Shown in pieces: positions 36,753-44,634 of a stretch of DNA of 64,000 nucleotides (its first letter is position 1; every line of letters begins with the position of its first letter). The position numbers were made by a program, and so were the translations under genes. The stretch comes from Planctomycetota bacterium (GTDB lineage: Bacteria; Planctomycetota; Phycisphaerae; Phycisphaerales; UBA1924), in the NCBI GenBank assembly GCA_033763975.1, contig JANRJM010000009.1:119906-183905 (forward strand), given 5' to 3'. The notes below the pieces were generated by a model, which had not been told where the DNA came from, did no database searches, and saw nothing but the letters and a program-made list of their open reading frames with translations.

Positions 36753-38249
36753 TCACTGCAGGTTGACGAGCACGAGCACGAGCCCGCGCTCGCCCTTTTC
36801 GAGACGCTGCATCGCCTTGCCGAGGATGGCGCCGTTTGCGCGGTCGCGGTCGGTCGCCTTCATGGCGTGCCCGGGTGTGTCGGAGGTGGTGAGGAGGTCG
36901 CCGGGCTCGATCGCGCCGGTGGCGGCGTCGCAGCGGACGTAGACGCGCCCCGAGAGCGCGATGGCGGGGGCGTCTTCGTGTCCGGGGAGGTTGCCGAGGA
37001 CGGCGCCGACCGAGAAGTTGTTGGCGCCGCTGACGACGCCGGCGACGCGGGTGTTGTACGCGCCGCGGGACATGCAGAGTTGGCCGACGTTGTCCGGGTC
37101 GATGGCGACGACGGTGCCGGGCTCGAGCGTCTCGCTGGCGGGGAACTTCTCGGCGAGGTCGGCGCCGGTGATCTCCAGCACGGGTACCTTGACGGCGCGG
37201 CCTGCGGCGGGCGTGATGAAGATGTCGCCCCCGGCGCGCGTGTTGATCATGGTCATGTGCGGGCTGCCGGGGGTGCCGTAGCCGATCCAGCCGGTCTCGG
37301 CGCCGCTGCCGTTCCAGAAGCCGAGGTAGCCGGACTGCGTGCTGTTGCCGCCGGTGTCCTGGAGGACGATCACCGGCCCGCCGTTGGGGATGCCGCCGAG
37401 CTTGGTGATGTGGAGGTTCGTTGCCGGGAGCGCCGTCCCGATGCCGAAGTTGCCGCCGCCGACTTGGAAGTATGAACTGCGGCCTCCGACGCCGATCTCA
37501 GCGGATGTCGCCGCGGAGTTGTTGCCGGCGTGGAACAGGACGCGCCGGATGCCGGTGGTGTTTGTTTCGCGGAAGAACCGGACAGCCACATCGTTGATCC
37601 CGTTGGTGATCTGCGGGTTGATGTCGATGAACGAGATCGTTGCGGTCGAAACCTTGTTGATGCGCATCTGGCCTGCGCTCTGATCATCGATCTGGGCGAA
37701 ACTCCCCGCAAGGTCGTCATCCTGCAGGCGCAGTTCCGGGCGGTTGCCGAAGACGTGCAGAAGACTGCCGGGCGTCGTCGTGCCGATGCCGACCCTGCCG
37801 TTGTTGTCGACGAGCACCGCGTTGGCGGGCGAGCCGTCGGCGGCGTCGAGGGCGAATGCGGACTTGGCGTGGCTGGCGAGCGGGGTGGCGGTGAGGAGTT
37901 GGCGCGGGGACAGGACGGAGAAGCCGGTGGTGTTCGTGCAGGTGAGCCCGGTGTCGGCGCGGACCTCGATCTGCAGGAACCGGGCGCTCGGCACGGCGAA
38001 CTGCTGGCCGAAGTCGATGGTCGTGGTGAAGCGCCCGTTGGTCACGGCGACGTTGTCCACGCACACCGTGGTGCCGACCTGCGTGCCGTCGGTGGCCGCA
38101 TCGAAGAGTCGGAAGCGGATGTCGTACGCGCCCGAGGCGGGTATGCCCCCGTCGGCGAGTTCGCCCTGATAGGTGAACGCGGTGGACTGGGCGTGGGCGG
38201 CGCCCGCGGCGGCGAGGGACGCGAGAAGGACGGCGAGTGTGCTCCGCAT
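36753..38249 (-). CDS. Secreted fibre-like protein A (paralogue of 38543-39634)
   Basis: 498-aa exported protein. After the signal peptide (LLASLAAAGAAHAQ) the N-terminal 100 residues carry the module STAFTYQGELADGGIPASGA and YDIRFRLFDAATDGTQVG. Then comes GRVGIGTTTPGSLLHV-type sequence, the short strand repeats typical of trimeric tail-fibre/S74-like proteins. The C-terminal 110 residues (ITGADLAEKFPASETLEPGT, VVAIDPDNVGQLCMSRGAYN, RVAGVVSGANNFSVGAVLG, ALSGRVYVRCDAATGAIEPG) form a conserved domain found at the end of many bacterial fibre-like surface proteins. ATG at 38249. Its N-terminus is a clear paralogue of the next gene upstream. Confidence 0.72.
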   Translation of the reverse strand: MRSTLAVLLASLAAAGAAHAQSTAFTYQGELADGGIPASGAYDIRFRLFDAATDGTQVGTTVCVDNVAVTNGRFTTTIDFGQQFAVPSARFLQIEVRADTGLTCTNTTGFSVLSPRQLLTATPLASHAKSAFALDAADGSPANAVLVDNNGRVGIGTTTPGSLLHVFGNRPELRLQDDDLAGSFAQIDDQSAGQMRINKVSTATISFIDINPQITNGINDVAVRFFRETNTTGIRRVLFHAGNNSAATSAEIGVGGRSSYFQVGGGNFGIGTALPATNLHITKLGGIPNGGPVIVLQDTGGNSTQSGYLGFWNGSGAETGWIGYGTPGSPHMTMINTRAGGDIFITPAAGRAVKVPVLEITGADLAEKFPASETLEPGTVVAIDPDNVGQLCMSRGAYNTRVAGVVSGANNFSVGAVLGNLPGHEDAPAIALSGRVYVRCDAATGAIEPGDLLTTSDTPGHAMKATDRDRANGAILGKAMQRLEKGERGLVLVLVNLQ

Positions 38250-38542
38250 GGTGCGCTCCGTATGGGCCGGCGGGATTGCCAGCACCATCTCAAGCGAGAA
38301 CCAGACGGGCGAGCGCCAGGAATCTCGAAGCTCGGCCTGCCACGAGCAGAACACACGGAGGAGTGGTTCGCTCTGCTCCCCACGCCGACGACCGTGGTGT
38401 TGGAGTTGCCGACCGACTTGCACACATTTCCGGTGTGGCCGATGTTGATGGGCACGGCGATCGCCGGTACCAGCCTCTCGCGAGCCGGCAGCGTGTCAGC
38501 GAGTTCGGCGCCGATCGCGTCGGTGTTGCCGCCCGATGGAAA
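38250..38542. other. Spacer with a GC3-biased open frame
   Basis: Between the two fibre-like genes. On the minus strand the frame of the 38543-39634 gene stays open past its TGA, and about 50 codons (38380-38530) show the third-position G/C bias of real coding sequence (they include VPAIAVPINIGHTGNVCKSV). It may be a decayed extension of that gene. No promoter or terminator was clear. Confidence 0.3.
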
Positions 38543-39634
38543 TCACCGCGGGCCGACGGCGATGAAACTGAACGGCCACGCCGCCTCAGTCTCCGGGCGG
38601 CAGTGCACGGTCACAATGACACTGGAAGCGTTTGCGCTCACGACTGAGACGTAGGTTGGGCAGCCCGCGGATTGGTTGTGCGTCCCGGCCGTAGTCACGG
38701 TTGGGATTCCCGTGAAAGGGGTCGTGAAGTTGATCTGGTATCGGCCGCAGGAGAACCGTTGCACCGTGAAGCCCGAGCCCGCGACGATCGTGGGCGTCGA
38801 GTCGCAGCCGTCGAACGGGTGCGTCTCGACGGACCCTCGCACGATGCGAAGATTCTCCTCGCTGGCGGCGGCGCGGAACTGGCCAGATGAACCCAACCGG
38901 ATATCGCCCCGCACATCGAGTCTTGCCAAGGGTGCGGACGTGCCGATGCCGACGTTTCCTGAAGCCGTGTTGATAAAGATGCCCCGCGAGCCCGTGTTCC
39001 AATCGGCGATTGCAAAGGGCTGGTTCCCGTTGCCGCCCCGATTCCATATCCCGAGATCGTCGCTGCTCAGCAGCCCCTGTGTCTTCGTGACCCGGATCGC
39101 ACCGCCCGGATTGTCAAAGACCGCGGCGCCAGCGGCGATGTGCAGGGGCGACAGTGGTGTGGTCGTACCGATGCCGACGTTCCCGACGTTGTCCACGGCG
39201 ACCGCGCTGGCTGGTGAACCGTCGGGGGCCGCGAGGGCGTTCGCGACGCTCGCGGCCGTGGCGCGCGGCGCCGGTGAGAGCGGCTGGCGCGGCGCGAGGA
39301 TGACGAACCCGCCGGCGTTCCCGCAGTTCAGCCCCGTGTCGCGCCGGACCTCGATCTCCAGGAACCGCCCGGCGGTCGTCGCGAACACCGCGCCGAAATC
39401 CAGCGCCGTGCTGAACTTGCCATTTGTGACCTGTACATTATCCGCGCAGAACTGCGCTCCGATCTGCGCACCGGCCGTGGACGCGTCAAAGATCCGGAAG
39501 CGAAGGTCGTACGTGCCGGTCGCGGGCGATCCGCCGTCGGCGAGCTCGCCCTGGTAGGTGAACGCGGTGGACTGGGCATGGGCGGCGGTCGTGAGTGCAA
39601 GCGCGAGGATTAGCGTCGGTGTGCGGGTGCGCAT
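38543..39634 (-). CDS. Secreted fibre-like protein B (paralogue of 36753-38249)
   Basis: 363-aa exported protein with signal TLILALALTTAAHAQ. The first 130 residues align by eye with those of the 36753-38249 product: STAFTYQGELADGGSPATGT, YDLRFRIFDASTAGAQIG, FLEIEVRRDTGLNCGN. The middle has two VGIGT(T/S)(T/A)PL..L fibre repeats (NVGNVGIGTTTPLSPLHIA, NVGIGTSAPLARLDVRGDI). The C-terminal 90 residues differ from the paralogue and read as a beta-sandwich (VQRFSCGRYQINFTTPFTGI, PTVTTAGTHNQSAGCPTYV). Ligand and role are unknown. ATG at 39634. Confidence 0.7.
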   Translation of the reverse strand: MRTRTPTLILALALTTAAHAQSTAFTYQGELADGGSPATGTYDLRFRIFDASTAGAQIGAQFCADNVQVTNGKFSTALDFGAVFATTAGRFLEIEVRRDTGLNCGNAGGFVILAPRQPLSPAPRATAASVANALAAPDGSPASAVAVDNVGNVGIGTTTPLSPLHIAAGAAVFDNPGGAIRVTKTQGLLSSDDLGIWNRGGNGNQPFAIADWNTGSRGIFINTASGNVGIGTSAPLARLDVRGDIRLGSSGQFRAAASEENLRIVRGSVETHPFDGCDSTPTIVAGSGFTVQRFSCGRYQINFTTPFTGIPTVTTAGTHNQSAGCPTYVSVVSANASSVIVTVHCRPETEAAWPFSFIAVGPR

Positions 39635-39742
39635 GGGAGGCTCCTGGTGTACGCCCGGCGATCGCGCCGGGGACATCAATACAAGCGGGCTCGCCGGGAG
39701 GCGAGCGTCACGAATTCTGCGGGGAGCCCTGGTCTTCCCGGA

Positions 39743-42700
39743 TCAGCGGGTGGGCGTGGGGAGGCCTGCTTCAACCGCACGCAGGACGGCGTCGCGACGC
39801 TCCCGCCACTTGCGCGCATCATCGCTCCGATCCATGCCGGGCTCGAAGCGGTCCCAGGCGTCGTAGAGGGCGATGAGTGAATCCGCGGCGTCGTGCACGC
39901 GTCGTGCGCGGATGGACGGGTCGAGCCGCCAGACGTTGTCGGCGAGCGTCTGGAAGTTCGGCGCGATGAGCGATTCGGCCTCGCGCAGGCGGGCCAGTTG
40001 GCCCCCGTCCGGCGGTTGCATGTCGGGGGCGAGGGCCGCCGCCCCGAGCGTCCGTCCCAGCCAGATCCGGGCGAATGCGACACGGGGGTCGTTCTCGCCG
40101 TGCAGCGCGAGCCGCTCTTGGATGCAGGTGCGCAGGAATCGCTCGCACTCGGGAAGGTCGCGCGGATCAGCGTTGTCCAGCATCGCGGAGGCGGTGATGA
40201 CGTAGACGTCGAGCAGGGAGGGCGGCGGATCATCCGGGCGCTGCTCCGCGCAGAGCGTGATGAAGGATCGGCCCTGCGCGATGGTCTCGGCGAGCTGATT
40301 CGCCGCGTAGAGGCACTGGATGTACACGTAGCGGCCCACGATGCCCGGCTCGCTGGCGGGCTCGAGGGTGGCGCGCTGAAGCTCGAAAGATCGGCGCGCG
40401 AGGGGGAGGGCCTCGGCGCTGCGCCCGAGGCGGCACAGGCTGTTCACGATGGTTGTCCAGCCGCCGAGGGCGGCCTGCTGCTCGGGCGGCAGGTGGAGCG
40501 CGCGGATGCGCTCGACCTCCAAGGCCGTGTCGAGCGCGTCCGACCAGCGTCGGGCCATGAAGTGGATCTCGGCGATCGAGTCGAGCGTCGTGGCGACGTG
40601 GAGGCTTTCGGGTCCGAAGCTCGCGCGGTTCGCCGCGAGCAAGACGGCGAACTCGGCGAGTGCATCGCGCCCGTCGCCCGAGTGGAGGTGCACGTTGGCG
40701 AGCGCATAGCGGATACCGAGCATGGTGGGGTGGTTGGGCGTGAAGAGGCGTTCCCCGAGGCGTTGCGCCGCGTGCAGGTCGGCGAGGGCGAGCTGCGGAT
40801 CGGCGTGCTGTGCGTGCAGGGCGGCGCGGGCCACGAGCACGTCCACCCGCGTGGGCGAGCTCATGGTGTCGTTGTCATCGCCGGCGGCCTGGTCGAGCAC
40901 GCGGAGGGCATCGGCCCATGCTTCCAGCGCGGCGGATTCGTGCCCCGCCTTGTTCAGCGCGTTGCCCAGCCGGTAGAGGCGGTCGGCGACGAGGTCGGGG
41001 TCGGGGCGGGGGAGCGCTCGGGCGGCGGAGAGCGCACGCCGCTGCAGTTCGATGGCTTCGCTGAGTCGGTTCCGCTCGAGGGCGGCGTGCGCCCGGGCGC
41101 CCAGGAGCTGCACGTAGAGCACCGGGTCAGGATGCGTCTGCGAGTCGTGGATGCGCTGCGCGTCGGCGAGCAGCGACTCGGACCGGTCCAGATCACTGTC
41201 GGCGAGGGCGAGTTCGGCGCGGAGCAGAAGGAGGCGCGAGCGGAGGCGGTCGGGCATGGACGCCGTCGCGTCGATCGGCGCCGTGATGCGGCGGGCGTGC
41301 TCGTAGCGGGCGAGCGTGAGGTTGACCTCCGCAATCACAAGGCGCAGCTCGAGCGCCGCGAGGGGGCTCTCGCGGAGTTCGCCCGACTCGATGCGTGCGG
41401 CGGCGTTGTCCATGAGCGCGCTGAGCAGCGCGGTGTCCCGCCCTCGGGCGACCTGCGGCGCAACACCCTCGAACGTCTCGCGGAGAAAGTCGCGCACAGT
41501 CGCGGCGGCGCCCCGCTCGCGCTGAGCGGTGCGTTCGGCGCGCTGGGCCGCGATCATGCCCCGGGTTGTTCCCGCGACGCCCAGCAGAAGGACCGCGAAC
41601 ACCGCGCCGATCGCGGCGACGAGCCCGCGGTTTCTCGCGGCGAACTTGCGGACGCGGTAGGCGGACGTGGGCGGGACGGCGCTCACCGCGTCGCCGCGGA
41701 GGAACGCCTCGAGGTCGGCGGCGAGCGCGTCGGGGGTGGGGTACCGGCGGGCGCGATCCTTCTCGAGGCAGCGCATCACGACCCAGTCGAGGTCGCCCCG
41801 GAGCAGGGGCGAGAGCCTGGCGGGCGGGGTGCGGCGCTGCGCCGCGACGGACGCGATGGAATCGCCGAGTGTGCTGACGCGGGTGCTGGGCTTGGGCGGC
41901 TCGACCTCGCGGATGATGCGCTTGATCTCGTCGTACGCCGCGGCGCGCAGCGCGACGGGGTCGAAGGGCGTCGCGCCCGTGAGCAGTTCGTACAGCACGA
42001 CGCCCAGGCTGTACACGTCTGTGCGGGTGTCGGTGTTCTGCGATCCCTCGGCCTGTTCGGGCGACATGTACTCGGGCGTGCCGACGAACTGGCGAAGCTC
42101 GGTGAAGGCCGTCTTCTCGGCGTGGTGCTGCTGCGTCGCCTTGGCGATGCCGAAGTCGATGACCTTAGCGTGCGGGCGCCCGTCCTGCGTCGAGACCAGC
42201 ACGTTGCCGGGCTTGATGTCGCGGTGGACCACGCCCTTCGCGTGCGCGTGCTGCACGGCGCGGCAGACCTGCACGAAGACGCCCAGGCGTTCGGCGATGT
42301 CCAGGTTGTTCTGATCGCAGTAGCTGGTGATCGCCTCGCCCTTCACCAGCTCCATCACGAAGTACGGCCGCCCGGACTCGGTCGCGCCCGCGTCGAACAC
42401 GCGCGCGATGTTCGCGTGGTCCATCATCGCGAGCGCCTGTCGTTCGGCCTCGAAGCGCGCGATGACGGCACGCGTGTCCATGCCGAGCTTCAGGATCTTC
42501 ACCGCGACGCGGCGCTGCACGGGCGCCAGTTGCTCTGCGGCGTACACGGTTCCGAACCCGCCCTGGCCGACCTCTTCCAGAAGGCGGTACTGATCGATCG
42601 TGGTGCCGACAGACTCGCCGACGGGGCGGGGGGCGGGGGGCGCGGCGGTGGGAGCGCCCAGGAAGCCCGGCCGGCGCGACGCCGCGACAAGCAACGACTC

Positions 42701-42820
42701 GACCTCGCGCCGGAGGGCGGCGTCGTCCCCGCACGCGTGGTCGAGGAAGGCGGCGACCTGTTCCGCCGGGAGATCAGCCGCGTCTGCGAACACCTGCCGG
42801 ACTCTGGCGCGATCGAGCAT
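39743..42820 (-). CDS. Ser/Thr protein kinase with TPR-rich extracytoplasmic region
   Basis: 1025-aa membrane kinase. The N-terminal 70 residues resemble an ECF-linked leader (RVRQVFADAADLPAEQVAAF). The kinase domain is at about 75-355: glycine loop GQGGFGTVYAAEQ, VAVKILKLG lysine, catalytic HRDIKPGNVLV, DFGIAKA and GTPEYMSPEQAEG, all intact. A membrane helix lies near 405-425 (LVAAIGAVFAVLLLGVAG). The remaining 600 residues are helical TPR-type repeats (ALELRLVIAEVNLTLARYEH, ADLHAAQRLGERLF, ATTLDSIAEIHFMARRWSDA). The gene follows an ECF sigma gene by 3 bp. This sigma-kinase pairing is widespread in planctomycetes, and the kinase may control the sigma factor by phosphorylation. Confidence 0.9.
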   Translation of the reverse strand: MLDRARVRQVFADAADLPAEQVAAFLDHACGDDAALRREVESLLVAASRRPGFLGAPTAAPPAPRPVGESVGTTIDQYRLLEEVGQGGFGTVYAAEQLAPVQRRVAVKILKLGMDTRAVIARFEAERQALAMMDHANIARVFDAGATESGRPYFVMELVKGEAITSYCDQNNLDIAERLGVFVQVCRAVQHAHAKGVVHRDIKPGNVLVSTQDGRPHAKVIDFGIAKATQQHHAEKTAFTELRQFVGTPEYMSPEQAEGSQNTDTRTDVYSLGVVLYELLTGATPFDPVALRAAAYDEIKRIIREVEPPKPSTRVSTLGDSIASVAAQRRTPPARLSPLLRGDLDWVVMRCLEKDRARRYPTPDALAADLEAFLRGDAVSAVPPTSAYRVRKFAARNRGLVAAIGAVFAVLLLGVAGTTRGMIAAQRAERTAQRERGAAATVRDFLRETFEGVAPQVARGRDTALLSALMDNAAARIESGELRESPLAALELRLVIAEVNLTLARYEHARRITAPIDATASMPDRLRSRLLLLRAELALADSDLDRSESLLADAQRIHDSQTHPDPVLYVQLLGARAHAALERNRLSEAIELQRRALSAARALPRPDPDLVADRLYRLGNALNKAGHESAALEAWADALRVLDQAAGDDNDTMSSPTRVDVLVARAALHAQHADPQLALADLHAAQRLGERLFTPNHPTMLGIRYALANVHLHSGDGRDALAEFAVLLAANRASFGPESLHVATTLDSIAEIHFMARRWSDALDTALEVERIRALHLPPEQQAALGGWTTIVNSLCRLGRSAEALPLARRSFELQRATLEPASEPGIVGRYVYIQCLYAANQLAETIAQGRSFITLCAEQRPDDPPPSLLDVYVITASAMLDNADPRDLPECERFLRTCIQERLALHGENDPRVAFARIWLGRTLGAAALAPDMQPPDGGQLARLREAESLIAPNFQTLADNVWRLDPSIRARRVHDAADSLIALYDAWDRFEPGMDRSDDARKWRERRDAVLRAVEAGLPTPTR

Positions 42821-42823
42821 CGG

Positions 42824-43390
42824 TCACTCCGATGGAGAAATCTCACGCGCGAGCCAGGCCCGGGCGTAGGCCCAGAGGCGGTCGACCTGACGGGGCGAGA
42901 TGCCGAGCGCTTCGGCGGTCTCGTTGCCGCTCAGCCCCGCGAAGAAGCGGAGTCGCACGACGGCGGCGACTTCGGGCTCCGCCCCCTCCAAGCGTTGAAG
43001 GGCCGCGTCGAGCGCCATGATCTGCTCGGGATCGCGGTGCTCGGCCAGGTCTACGACGGAGAGGAACTCCGCGGCGGGCGGGCGCCGCTTGGCGGCGCCC
43101 TTGGCCCGGGCGTGGTCGATGAGGATCCGGCGCATGGCCTCGGCGGCGACGGCGAAGAAGTGGGCGCGGTCGCGGAACGGGACGCGGCGGTCCTGGCCGA
43201 TGCGGAGGAAGGCCTCGTGGACGAGCGCGGTCGCCTGAAGCGTGTGCCCGGGGTTCTCCGCCGACAGCCGATGCCGGGCCACTTCCCGGAGTTGTTCGTA
43301 CACGAGCGCTAAGAGATGGTCGGACCCGGGGTTGCCGCCGCTCGGCGGGCCGTGGTCGGGGCCTTCATGAGTTGACGGCGAAGGCGGCAC
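42824..43390 (-). CDS. ECF-like sigma factor paired with the kinase
   Basis: 188-aa sigma-70-like factor of the PF07638-type ECF group. Region 2 is LLALVYEQLREVARHRLSAE to ATALVHEAFLRIGQ and AHFFAVAAEAMRRILIDHAR. Region 4 is VAAVVRLRFFAGLSGNETAE, ALGISPRQVDRLWAYARAW. The linker KGAAKRRP between them is typical of this subgroup. The start is GTG at 43390. It is cotranscribed with the kinase; no anti-sigma factor is present, which fits the kinase being the regulator. Confidence 0.9.
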   Translation of the reverse strand: MPPSPSTHEGPDHGPPSGGNPGSDHLLALVYEQLREVARHRLSAENPGHTLQATALVHEAFLRIGQDRRVPFRDRAHFFAVAAEAMRRILIDHARAKGAAKRRPPAAEFLSVVDLAEHRDPEQIMALDAALQRLEGAEPEVAAVVRLRFFAGLSGNETAEALGISPRQVDRLWAYARAWLAREISPSE

Positions 43391-43672
43391 GGCGGGAGTC
43401 TACCTGGATGCGCGGATGCCGGCGAGTGCAAGGCTGGCACGGGCGCCGAGCGGCATGCGGTGTATTTCGTCGGGGCATTGTGTTGCAAGCGGGCGACGCC
43501 GACCGCGGCCGCGATGCGCGGTGCGCAGTTATCGCAGACACCATTGCGCGCCGTGCGGGCCGCGTGGGGGGAAGCGCGGGGCCGAACACGCGCGCCGTGC
43601 GCGCATGCACAGAGATGTTCTTTTTTGCGGACAAACACGCACATTCTGAGACCTTTCGACGAAGCCCCGGTG

Positions 43673-43678
43673 TATACT
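43673..43678 (+). promoter_or_regulatory. Candidate -10 box for the receiver gene
   Basis: TATACT about 60 bases ahead of the ATG at 43740, in the 349-bp divergent spacer 43391-43739. The -35 position is not consensus-like. The spacer also contains an A/T-rich run (43617-43650, TTCTTTTTTGCGG) that stands out from the GC-rich surroundings; no gene was seen in it. Confidence 0.4.
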
Positions 43679-43739
43679 CGGGCGTCTTGGGCCGGTTCGT
43701 GCGCGCAGGACACGCGAGAATTCTGTCAGGGGACAGCAC

Positions 43740-44120
43740 ATGCCGGATGCCCAGATCAAGTTGGTATACGTGGACGATCATCCGCCGCTGCTCTCGGCGT
43801 GGGACCGGCTGGTGCGGACGCAGCCGGACATGAAACTGGTCGCGGCGGTGGAGCGGGTCGCGGACGTGCTGCCGGTGGTGCGTCAATCGGCGGTGGACGT
43901 CGTGCTGGTCGATCTGTCGCTGCCGGGGGCGATGGAGTTGATCGCCGAGATCGCGGGGGAGTTTCCGAAGGTGAAGACGATCGTGTATTCCGGTCGCAGC
44001 CCGCTGGAGTGGTCGGGGGAATCAAAGCGGGCGGGCGCGGCGGAGTACATCGACAAGGGGACGCCGCCGAAGGACGTGCTGACGATCATCCGTCGGGTTG
44101 CGGGCGCGGAGGGCCCTTAG
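43740..44120 (+). CDS. Single-domain response regulator (receiver only)
   Basis: 126 aa, consisting of a receiver domain with no output domain. Acidic pocket Asp12-Asp13 (VYVDDHP), phosphoacceptor Asp58 (VVLVDLSLPG), the switch region TIVYSGR, and the conserved Lys in EYIDKGTPP. The Thr of the switch is replaced by Ser. An AGGGGA site precedes ATG 43740. It probably relays phosphate or acts by protein contact; the histidine kinase at 44635-46593 is the nearest partner. It is convergent with the second receiver gene, with a 4-bp overlap of the ends. Confidence 0.87.
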   Translation: MPDAQIKLVYVDDHPPLLSAWDRLVRTQPDMKLVAAVERVADVLPVVRQSAVDVVLVDLSLPGAMELIAEIAGEFPKVKTIVYSGRSPLEWSGESKRAGAAEYIDKGTPPKDVLTIIRRVAGAEGP

Positions 44121-44623
44121 GCATTGCCGGTCGAGAAGTCGTTGGACCGCGTGGAAGGACCAGTGGGGGGGGGCGCCGCGCGGCTTCGGGGCGGATGATG
44201 GGTGTGCACGGCGCGAGCGTCGTCGCTCAGCACGACCTCGCCTCGCGCGACGCGTCGGACGCCGTCGAAGATCAGCCAGGGATCGTCGCTCTTGCACATG
44301 TAACCCCAGACCCCGCTGTCGAAGGCGCGCTCGATGTCGACGGGCTTGAGGTGCCCGCTGAGCATGAGGACGCGGGCGTCGGGCGCGGCGGCGAAGATGC
44401 TGGCGACCAGGGCGAAGGTGTCGATGCCGGGCATGTCCACGTCGAGCAGAATGACATGGGGGCGGCGTGCGCGCACGAGGTCGACGACGCCGCGATCGCT
44501 GGTGGCGGCGCCCGCCCACTCGATCCACGCGTGCTGCGCGCACAGGCGTCGGAGACAGTCGATGAGCAACTCGTTGTCGTCGATGCACATCAACCGAATG
44601 ATCTCGGGAGGCTGTGACGACAC
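44117..44623 (-). CDS. Receiver-domain protein with a short unstructured tail
   Basis: 168 aa from a GTG start. Receiver domain with Asp15-Asp16 (CIDDNE), phosphoacceptor Asp61 (VILLDVDMPG), switch VLMLSGH and Lys in WGYMCKSDD. After residue 135 the protein continues as a His/Pro/Arg/Ser-rich tail with no DNA-binding domain. It starts 11 bp after the histidine kinase stop on the same strand, so it is the likely cognate regulator. The receiver style is NarL-like, but the LuxR-type helix-turn-helix is missing. Confidence 0.85.
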   Translation of the reverse strand: MSSQPPEIIRLMCIDDNELLIDCLRRLCAQHAWIEWAGAATSDRGVVDLVRARRPHVILLDVDMPGIDTFALVASIFAAAPDARVLMLSGHLKPVDIERAFDSGVWGYMCKSDDPWLIFDGVRRVARGEVVLSDDARAVHTHHPPRSRAAPPPTGPSTRSNDFSTGNA

Positions 44624-44634
44624 GACGCGTCCTC

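Noticed and set aside
39893..43312. Long plus-strand open frame opposite the kinase gene
   Set aside because: Shadow of the kinase and sigma genes; no start site or domain.
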